Below, one piece after another: positions 56,092 to 64,000 of a stretch of DNA of 64,000 nt (its first letter is position 1; every line of letters starts with the position of its first letter). This DNA is from Megaustenia siamemsis (lineage: Eukaryota > Mollusca > Gastropoda > Stylommatophora > Ariophantidae). The DNA lies in contig JAVIAB010000049.1 in NCBI GenBank assembly GCA_032433765.1, positions 19,620,406-19,684,405 of the forward strand, read 5' to 3'. The notes under the pieces are model-generated. The model had not been told where the DNA came from. It searched no databases and saw nothing but the letters and a program-made list of their open reading frames with translations. Made by a program: the position numbers and the translations under genes.

Positions 56092-56690
56092 CTTAATACT
56101 GGGGTCGGCCAAGGGGAGTTGTAGAACTGGAGAATAAAGGCCACTTATCCAGATTTTCTTAATACTGGGGTCGGCCAAGGGGAGTTGTAGAACTGGAGAA
56201 TAAAGGCCACTTATCCAGATTTTCTTAATACTGGGGTCGGCCAAGGGCAGTTGTAGAACTGGAGAATAAAGGCCACTTATCCAGATTTTCTTAATACTGG
56301 GGTCGGCCAAGGGAAGTTGTAGAACTGGAGAATAAAGGCCACTTATCCAGATTTTCTTAATACTGGGGTCGGCCAAGGGAAGTTGTAGAACTGGAGAATA
56401 AAGGCCACTTATCCAGATTTTCTTAATACTGGGGTCGGCCAAGGGAAGTTGTAGAACTGGAGAATAAAGGCCACTTATCCAGATTTTCTTAATACTGGGG
56501 TCGGCCAAGGGAAGTTGTAGAACTGGAGAATAAAGGCCACTTATCCAGTGGTTTTCTTAATGCTGGGGTCGGCCAAGATGAGTTGTAGAACTGGAGAATA
56601 AAGGCCACTTATCCAGTGGTTTTCTTAATACTGGGGTCGGCCAAGGGGAGTTGTAGAACCGGAGAATAAAGGCCACTTATCCAGTGCAGT
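56092..56690. repeat. Minisatellite, 66-bp unit, about 9 copies
   Basis: TTTTCTTAATACTGGGGTCG, GAGTTGTAGAACTGGAGAAT and AAAGGCCACTTATCC at exactly 66 bp (56151 and 56217). It gives a fortuitous 22-residue repeat frame on the minus strand. Confidence 0.97.
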
Positions 56691-57825
56691 TGCCGTTTGG
56701 TGTTCGGGTCTGAGTTTTTATTTCACCCCCGATACAAAAACATTTGACCCTACCTGGATTTAAACCTGCATTCTACTGGTCTGGAGCCAGACAAGTTGTT
56801 AGTCTATAGCATAGTGGTTTTCTTAATCTATTGTGCTGATCGTTGTAGTGTTTGATTAGGTCTTTTCTTTTGAAATTTAAAGTCTGTTATACCTGATGAA
56901 AGCTTTTGCTGAAACATTGTAGCTTGTCTTGTCTTTCTGTTAGTTTAGCTGGCTCAACACCATTTTATGTTTATTTTCTTTGTTTTCTGCCGCTATATAC
57001 ACAACCCCTGCATAGTATTGCATATTTATTATATGTGATATCTGCTTATCTCCATCTATAATCGGAAAGAAAAGGTGCACGTATGTCAATAACTAGAGTA
57101 TCACAAACAAGCTCTCCAAGCTGGCTGGAGAAGCAATGAAAAAAAAACATTAACAAGAGATGCAATGATAGTTGGTATCAACTGCTTTACTAAGGTTATT
57201 AGGAATAAAGACTTATGGCGAGGTACACTGCAAGCCTTATGCAACAGCAAGCGATGTACAGGTTTGCAGAAAAATGCCAATGTCCAGGTTCTGGGAGTCT
57301 TATAGCTACGGCCTCCAACAATTATTGTATCATTCTCAAATAAATGATGCATTTACAGGTGGTAGGAAACAGGCTGTCAATCTTAATTGCCTGTTTTGAA
57401 AAGTAACTTCTCTCATGGCAAATTCTAGCAATATCAGTGTGACAGGTCTGGGTGCAGATTGAACAAAACAGATCTAAGTTGAAGCATCAAGCCACTGTAG
57501 GTCTTCAGTATGTGTCTGATATCAAGATTTAAGGCTGCTTGGAGTAAGCCTGTCAATTCTTTCATTGATAGTGGGACTACACAAGACTTCCAAATGTTTA
57601 ATTCACATGACAGAGCTACCCTTAAACACCCACACATGAAAGGGGTAACAGAAAGCCAATATATAGCCCTTTTCATCTTGTCAGTGGAGACTATTGTGTA
57701 TTTGTTTAGGGTTTATTTTTGTCGAGCAGCTTCTCTCGTGGCTAATTCTACCAATGTTTGACAAACACACGCGGTCACAGAATGAACAAGTCAGGCCACT
57801 GATCCACAGGGTTTTCCATCCTTTT
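56691..57825. other. No gene recognised; hammerhead-like motif inside
   Basis: A tRNA-like reversed fragment lies near 56740-56810. At 56893-56915 is CTGATGAAAGCTTTTGCTGA then AAC. Two diverged copies of a CTTCTCTCATGGCAAATTCT-type segment sit near 57405 and 57728. No coding gene supported. Confidence 0.35.
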
Positions 57826-57829
57826 TCAT

Positions 57830-58430
57830 GAGTCTTTTCTCTTCTAAGTTTTGTCTTAGCACAGTCTCAAATTATGTTATACCATTCCTCATACATGCTC
57901 TCCATGATGTGCGATTACTTGCCAGATGTTCCCAGTCATTTTCACATATGAAAAAGTCTTTCAAAGATGATTTACAGATATCTCTATATCGTAGTTTAGG
58001 TCTGCCGATTTGTCTTTTTCTGTGTATTAGTTCACCATATAGTATTTGCCTGGGAATGCGCTTTTCTTCCATTCGTTGGACATGCCCTAGTCATCTTAGT
58101 CTTCGACATCTGAGCATCGACATGATTGTTGGGGTCTTAGCATGTTGCAGGACAGTTAAGTTGGTTATTTTGTCCTGCCATTTGATGTGCATTATTGAGC
58201 GGAGACATCGCATGCGGAATACATTTAGTCTTTTCTCCTGGTTTGAGTATGTTGTCCAGGTTTCAGATCCACATAATAGTGTGCTAAGCACACAAGTTTG
58301 ATATATTAAAAGTTTAGTCTTCAGTGTTAGTTTTGTGTTGTTCCAGGCCCTTTCTGTGAGTTTGCCGAAGGTCGTAGCTGCCTTACCAATTCAATTGTTT
58401 ATTTCTTCATCAAGAGAGATGGTTAAAAAA
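57830..58430 (-). mobile_element. LINE M: RT C-terminal region
   Basis: Minus-strand frame with a single stop (TGA in place of the expected Trp codon of RRLRWLGH, near 58089). Blocks are LSTLLCGSETWTTYSNQEKR, RMRCLRSIMHIKWQDKITN, HVQRMEEKRIPRQILYGEL, QIGRPKLRYRDICK and SWRACMRNG. It is a different family from A-H, met only once here, and better preserved than most. Confidence 0.9.
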
Positions 58431-58434
58431 AGCC

Positions 58435-58785
58435 AGTAATGAAAGGACAATAAGAGACCACATAGATGGGATTTCTCAGAGGAATGTTGAAAGTTCTCTG
58501 GACAGCTAAAAAGACCAACACAAAAAGGGATCTCCTATAGAACAGAAAGAAACAATCAACATTTTTTGGCACATCATGAGAAGAGGAAAGTTGGAATACT
58601 TGGTTGCAACTGGCAAAATGCAAGGAAAGGGAGATTGGGGATGACAAAGAGAGAAAATACTAGATAGCTTGGTATTGTGGCATGGAAAACAGTCAGCAAC
58701 AGAACTGATAAGTTGCATGATGGATAGAAGATTGCGGAAGGACTTGATCACCCATGCCAACCAGTAAGGCACATGATGATGAACA
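58435..58785 (+). mobile_element. LINE B copy 4, 3' end
   Basis: AGAGACCACATAGATGGGAT to GGCACATGATGATGAAC. Possible 8-bp flank AAAGCCAG on both sides. Confidence 0.82.
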
Positions 58786-59127
58786 GAAAGCCAGCACAAA
58801 TCTTCAGCAGTTGCTTCAGCCAATGAAGAGAGTTAACACATCTTTGTTCAACAATGAAAGTCAAAACAAATATTTCTGTTTTGCATGTCCATGCACCAGC
58901 CACACTAGCATGAGCATTAACCATGTAACCAGCTTCAACATCTGACAGGATTTAAGTTGTTGATCTTCGAGAGGTGAAAGTGTGGCAGGGCACAGCTGAC
59001 AGCTTAGTTTAGAGAACATCCATTGGTTGTGGTGAGCAGGAAGTGGCAGGGAAACTAAGGACAGACATCACAGATATTTTTACAGGAGCTAGTGAAACGT
59101 TTAGGTATAGCTCAAGTAGGAGAGGCC
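58786..59127. other. No gene recognised
   Basis: No supported gene or repeat. Confidence 0.4.
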
Positions 59128-59648
59128 AATGTCTGAGCAATAAGGTGTGTCAAACTATCACACATCATGGCCTAACTAGGGGCTTCCCAACCAATGTGTG
59201 AGCAATAAGCTGTGTCAACTATCACACATCATAGCCTAACTAGGGGCTTCCCAACCAATGTGTGAGCAAGAAGCTGTGTCAACTATCACACATCATGGCC
59301 TAACTAGGGGCTTCCCAACCAATGTGTGAGCAATAAGGTGTGTCAACTATCACACATCATAGCCTAACTAGGGGCTTCCCAACCAATTTGATGATCAATA
59401 AGCTGTGTCAACTATCACACATAGCCTAACTAGGGGCTTCCCAACCAATGTGTGAGCAATAAGCTGTGTCAACTATCACACATCATGGCCTAACTAGGGG
59501 GCTTACCAACTAATGTGTGATCAATAAAGTGTGTCAACTATCACACATCATTGCCTAACTAGGGGGCTTCCCAACCAATGTGTGAGCAATAAGGTGTGTC
59601 AACAATCACACATCATGGCCTAACTAGGGGCTTCCCAATCAATGTGTA
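59128..59648. repeat. Minisatellite, 64-bp unit, about 8 copies
   Basis: GTGTGAGCAATAAGCTGTGT, CAACTATCACACATCATGGC and CTAACTAGGGGCTTCCCAAC. Confidence 0.96.
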
Positions 59649-59899
59649 ATACTGTTGCATCTTGTAACTCTTGTATTCATTAATTTTTACCCCTCCCCCC
59701 ACACACACACATTTGCATATTCATTTAATAAAATTTCGATTCCACATGATGTAAGCCTCAAGGTGTTAGATTTCTCCAACATATCTCACATCCTGCTATC
59801 TGAACTCATCACATTTCCCCTTTGTTTGACACATTCCCCAAGTCACTTTGTTTCATTTCTTTCTTCTGTTCATTTGTTCATCATTCTTTTCCTAGCTTG

Positions 59900-60540
59900 G
59901 TCTCCTTGTTATCACTCTTTTCCTAGTTTAGCCTCCTTGTTATCATTCTTCTCCTGGTTGTAGACTCCTTGTTATCATTCTTCTCCTGATGTAATCTCCT
60001 TGTTATCATTCTTCTCCTGGTGTAGTCTCCTTGTTATCATTCTTTTCCTGGTGTAATCTCATTGTTATCATTCTTTTCCAGGTGTAGTCTCCTTGTTATC
60101 ATTCTTTTCCTGGTGTAATCTCCTTGTTATCATTCTTTTCCTAATATAGTCTCCTTGTTATAACTATTCTTCTGGTTTGGTCTCCTTGTTATCACTCTTC
60201 TAATAGTTTGGTCTCCTTGTTATCACTCTTCTCCTAGTTTGGTCTCATTGTTATCATTCTTTTCCTGGTGTAGTCTCCTTGTTATCATTCTTCTCCTGGT
60301 GTAGTCTCCTTGTTATCATTCTTCTCCTAGTTTGGTCTCATTGTTATCATTCTTTTCCTCGTGTAGTCTCCTTGTTATCACTCTTCTCCTAGTTTTGTCT
60401 CCTTGTTATCACTCTTCTCCTAGTTTGGTCTCATTGTTATCATTCTTCTCCTGGTATAGTCTCCTTGTTATCACTCTTCTCCTAGTTTGGTCTCCTTGTT
60501 ATCATTTTTCTCCTGGTATAGTCTCCTTGTTATCACTCTC
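59900..60540. repeat. Minisatellite, 31-bp unit, about 20 copies
   Basis: TCTCCTTGTTATCATTCTTC and TCCTGGTGTAG. Sub-types are CTGGTGTAG and CTAGTTTGG. Confidence 0.96.
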
Positions 60541-60734
60541 ACTTCTGACCACAAGATTATATTGATCCATCATCATTAAGTAATTGTTGTGTATATCTTT
60601 CGGATTTTCAGCTAGTAATGTAGTATCATCAGCTGGTAACACAGTCTCATCAGCTAGTAATACATTATCATCAGGGTTATTTTATAACTTAGTTAACATT
60701 TTTTGTGATCTTATTCATTGTATCTTGATCCTTC

Positions 60735-61460
60735 CAGCAACACTAAACATCACATAGGACTCATAATGTTTTTCACTACCCATCTCTATTCTTGGTGAGA
60801 TGTTCAATATTATCTAATGCATCTATGCCTGCTAATTTTGCTTCTCTTATCAGTGTTTTTTTTAGTGTCTCTCTCTAGGTATTTCTTGTTTTTTTAGTGT
60901 CTCTCTAGATATTCCTTGTTTTTTTAGTGTCTCTCTAGGTATTCCTTGTTTTTTTAGTGTCTCTCTATGTATTTCTTGTTTTTTTAGTGTCTTTCTAGGC
61001 ATTCCTTGTTTTTTTTTGTGTCTCTCTAGGCATTCCTTGTTTTTTTAGTGTCTCTCTAGGCATTCCTTGTTTTTTAGTGTCTCTCTAGGCATTCTTTGTT
61101 TTTTAGTGTCTCTTTAGGTATTCCTTGTTTTTTTAGTGTCTCTCTAGGCATTCCTTGTTTTTTTAGTGTCTCTCTAGGTATTTCTTGTTTTTTAGTGTCT
61201 TTCTAGGCATTCCTTGTTTTTTTAGTGTCTCTCTAGGTATTTCTTGTTTTTAGTGTCTCTCTAGGTATTCCTTGTTTTTTTAGTGTCTCTCTAGGTATTC
61301 CTTGTTTTTTTAGTGTCTCTCTAGGTATTCCTTGTTTTTTTAGTGTCTCTCTAGGTATTTCTTGTTTTTTTAGTGTCTCTCTAGGTATTCCTTGTTTTTT
61401 AGTGTCTCTCTAGGTATTCCTCTTTTCCTGTGTCTTGTTTCCCCAACGAAGAGCTTGATT
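60735..61460 (-). mobile_element. LINE C-related remnant hosting an array
   Basis: Left edge TTTGCTTCTCTTATCAGTGT and right edge CTTGTTTCCCCAACGAAGAG align with the antisense LINE C C-terminus on either side of AGTGTCTCTCTGGGTCTTCC, which is the part that is multiplied. Confidence 0.6.
60868..61425. repeat. Minisatellite, 28-31-bp unit, about 19 copies
   Basis: AGTGTCTCTCTAGGTATTCC with TTGTTTTTTT. Length varies by the T run. Confidence 0.95.
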
Positions 61461-61744
61461 TGAATTTTTTTATTTATTGTTTGCTGCAGTCAAATCTGTA
61501 AACTGCTTTACTGTTGGAATATTAAGAAGTATGTTTATAGCACGTTCGCAAATGTTTACCGTTGTTTACAAATGTATATGTCAGCGTTGATGAAACAAAG
61601 ATTGTTGAAAGTACACATATCATCATCAACTCTATGTCACATTTTTTTTCCCGCCTGTCAGGTAATTTGGAAAGATTTTTTTTTCTTCTTTGAGACATAT
61701 AAATATTTTGTATGTTTGGTTATTGTTTGTATTACAGACAGTAT

Positions 61745-62160
61745 GTCATCATCATCAAGTGCCATGCCTGCTGGCATAGGTGATCATGTCATTCCACAAC
61801 TTTATATCCCGACAGTTATTTATCGTTTTTGTTGTTGACTTTTGGCCAAGCCATTCTCTTAAACAGTCTGGTATCTTTTCTCTTTGCTTCCCTCTATCTC
61901 TTCGTCCCTTGATTTTCCCAGTTGTTACAATATATTCCAGCTATTCCCTTCTCATTACATGGCCAAAAAATGATGATTGTTTCTTCCAAATATTGATTAG
62001 CTTAGCTGTCCATGGTAATCTCAACATTCTTCTGTAAAACCACATTTCTACAACCTCTAGTGATTTCCTTGTCTGTTGTCCTATTGTCCAAGATTCACAT
62101 CCATATATTAAGTCTGGCTCTACATAACATTTAAGAACTCTTTTTCTTGTTGTGACCATA
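61745..62160 (-). mobile_element. LINE A copy 7
   Basis: Antisense LINE A from TCATCATCAAGTGCCATGCC up to the RKRVLKCYVEPDLIYGCESW block. Confidence 0.88.
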
Positions 62161-62274
62161 TTTAGACACGCTGAAAATTTACGTTTTATTACATGCAGGT
62201 TTGTTCTGGATATTCTTTATAAAGAAATCTGGCATATGTTATTTTGAATGACCGGTTGAATGCCACCATATTAT

Positions 62275-62545
62275 CTATCTATCTATTGTCCTTTCGAGCC
62301 AAAGACGGCACATAGGGCAGAACCACAATCTCAAAAACAGAAACCTTGCATACCAAAGTGGCACATATTGCAGAGATCACTGCCTCTAAAATATATAGCG
62401 CTGTTTCCATAACAATACTTTTTACAATGACAGCTTGTCAAGCCATCGATCATCCTCCTTAGTCGCCTCTTACGACATGCCTGGAAGGTCACAGTGTCAC
62501 TATTCTTTACTTCCCTCATAATGAAGCCCCGGTAACACACAGGAT
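62275..62545 (-). mobile_element. SINE K copy 4, most complete
   Basis: Antisense, 271 bp, from the GATA tail (left) to GTTACCGGGG (right). TSD CCACCATATTA lies at 62263-62273 and 62546-62556, which fixes both ends. Confidence 0.93.
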
Positions 62546-62557
62546 CCACCATATTAT

Positions 62558-63222
62558 GGCATATATAAAAGTCACAAAAAGTAACAAAGCAAAGACAACA
62601 ATATATATCTATATCTCAAAGAAGCAAAAATCTGTCCTAATTACCTGACAAGAGGAACAAATGTTGTGACGATGATATAAATATGTATTTTCAACAATTG
62701 TTACTTCACGACACTGAGATATACATGGTCTAAACAATAGCAGACATTTGTGAGCACAATAAAGAACAAAGTTAGTTACAGTTGCTATATTTTATTTTCT
62801 GCAGGAGGCTCAAACTGTTAAGAAACTATGACATTAGTGATATGTTACTCTTTGTTAATTTTTGTGGCTGTTATTTCGTAAATAATCTTAGCAAACTCAC
62901 TTTTATTTTAGTAAAATCTGCTCACTTTTTTAACAGTATAAAAAAAAATTTTTTTATTTACAGAATGAATATTTAAATTATTTACATTTTTTTTTTTTTT
63001 TTTTTTTAGTGTTCTCAACTATTTGTAAATTATACAAATGATATTGCCTTAGTAAAATATTTGCACTAATTATTGCATGATTAAAGAAACACTGAAATAT
63101 TTAACACTTTGTAAAGTAGTTTATAAAAGTAAGAATACACTCTCAGGGGGCAAAAAAAACAGAAAAACTATAACCATTAAAAAAAGTATATATGTATATA
63201 CACATATATACATACACTACAT
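62558..63222. other. AT-rich sequence, no gene recognised
   Basis: Includes a 20-base poly-T near 62988. No supported gene or repeat family. Confidence 0.45.
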
Positions 63223-63223
63223 G

Positions 63224-63225
63224 TA

Positions 63226-63290
<65 letters not shown>
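63224..63290. repeat. CT then TA microsatellite
   Basis: About ten CT followed by about 23 TA dinucleotides, adjoining the LINE C 3' end. Confidence 0.95.
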
Positions 63291-63292
<2 letters not shown>

Positions 63293-63742
63293 ACTTTTCG
63301 AGCCATAGCCGGCCCATAGGGTGCAGGCCGAGATACTCCTTCTGTTATCGAAATTTTTGTTCTAGCAGTTTTCGATTCTTTTAAAGATATTTTATCAAAT
63401 TTTTATCTCTTTTCTGTGCAAGCAGCTCTATCTCATTGAGGGAGCCGATTCCTGCTGCTCTTGCCTCTCTCATCAATGTTCTTCTCAGTGTCTCTCTGGG
63501 TCTTCCCTTTTCCTCTTACCTGTTGTTTCCCACATGAGGGTTTGCTTTGCTATTCGGTTGTTATCTCTTCTCATCACATGTCCAACATATGACCATCGTC
63601 TTTTCTTTATTACTGAAGATATTAGTTGTTGATTGGCGATTTCTCTAATTTCCTCGTTTGTTTTGAATTCGTTCCACGCTATACCAAGTATTTTCTTTTT
63701 AGACATTTATTTTCGAATGCGTTCAACTTTCTATGTCTCTGT

Positions 63743-63746
<4 letters not shown>
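63291..63746 (-). mobile_element. LINE C copy 5, between two TA runs
   Basis: Antisense LINE C C-terminus (ILGIAWNEFKTNEEIREI, NRIAKQTLMWETTGKRKR). The usual GATA tail is replaced by TA repeat, and the 5' end at TTTC also meets a TA run. Confidence 0.93.

Positions 63747-63781
<35 letters not shown>
63747..63781. repeat. TA microsatellite
   Basis: About 17 TA dinucleotides at the 5' edge of LINE C copy 5. Confidence 0.95.
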
Positions 63782-63787
<6 letters not shown>

Positions 63788-64000
63788 TACAGCCGAGTTA
63801 ACCTAGACAATATCCACCCCCAAATATTTTTAGAATCCTTCAACCTGTTTTGACCCTCCCATTGGCTGGTCAACTACACGGCATCTCCTGTGCTACTCTT
63901 TCATTTTCTTTCTGGCCACAGCACTGTAAACAGGGAAGACTTTTTTTATTTTTATTTCTCGTTCTAGTTCGAAATTATTTTATTTTAGATGCTTCATTAT

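Noticed and set aside
56080..56508. 142-residue protein with 22-residue repeats
   Set aside because: 66-bp minisatellite starting inside a LINE A remnant; no unique ends.

Overview
This is eukaryotic, AT-rich, gene-poor animal DNA. It holds one host gene split by introns, many decayed non-LTR retrotransposons (LINEs) and tRNA-derived SINEs, and an unusually large amount of minisatellite. The repeat style (LINE C-termini of the GHV-RR / GRPR type, TGATGA- and GATA-tailed elements, tRNA SINEs) suggests a lophotrochozoan, most likely a gastropod mollusc. That placement comes from recall of repeat style, not from a search. Nothing looks prokaryotic: no operons, and no CRISPR despite the many ~30-bp repeats.

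The host gene lies on the plus strand at 40792-54145. Five coding exons (40792-41014, 43434-43577, 47526-48260, 50845-50895, 53919-54145), all separated by phase-1 introns, join into 459 codons. The product is a 12-helix major-facilitator protein of the monocarboxylate transporter (SLC16/MCT) type. Intron 3 starts with GC instead of GT. The acidic residue expected in TM8 of proton-coupled MCTs is Ser. All four introns are packed with repeats.

Layout: 1-5.4 kb, an 81-bp in-frame minisatellite and two further arrays, one split by a LINE. 5.4-16.2 kb, LINE and SINE debris with arrays at 9.0-9.6 and 11.9-13.0 kb. 17.2-19.5 kb, the largest array (32 bp, about 70 copies). 22.3-26.1 kb, a K-type SINE and LINE C pieces, then a TTAA-flanked DNA-transposon MITE interrupted by LINE C, itself interrupted by an RNase H LINE fragment. 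26.9-34.3 kb, further arrays and a SINE split by a LINE. 36.5-40.6 kb, an unclassified repeat (E) split by a 1.26-kb LTR-like insert, and a LINE-in-LINE nest with a thrice-repeated target site. 40.8-54.1 kb, the transporter gene. 54.3-61.4 kb, seven more arrays with LINE remnants. 61.7-64 kb, LINE A, SINE K and LINE C copies.

Repeat families are named by letter here only (LINEs A, B, C, D, G, H, M, N; SINEs F, I, J, K, L; repeat E). Many boundaries rest on target-site duplications (TSDs) read directly, several confirmed by an unoccupied copy of the same target in this window. By rough addition the tandem arrays cover about 15 kb, near a quarter of the window. No retroelement ORF here is intact. 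The most unusual content is structural: nested insertions with internal empty-site controls, SINE/LINE tail sharing, arrays that seem to have grown from retroelement fragments, and the GC-AG intron in the one real gene.
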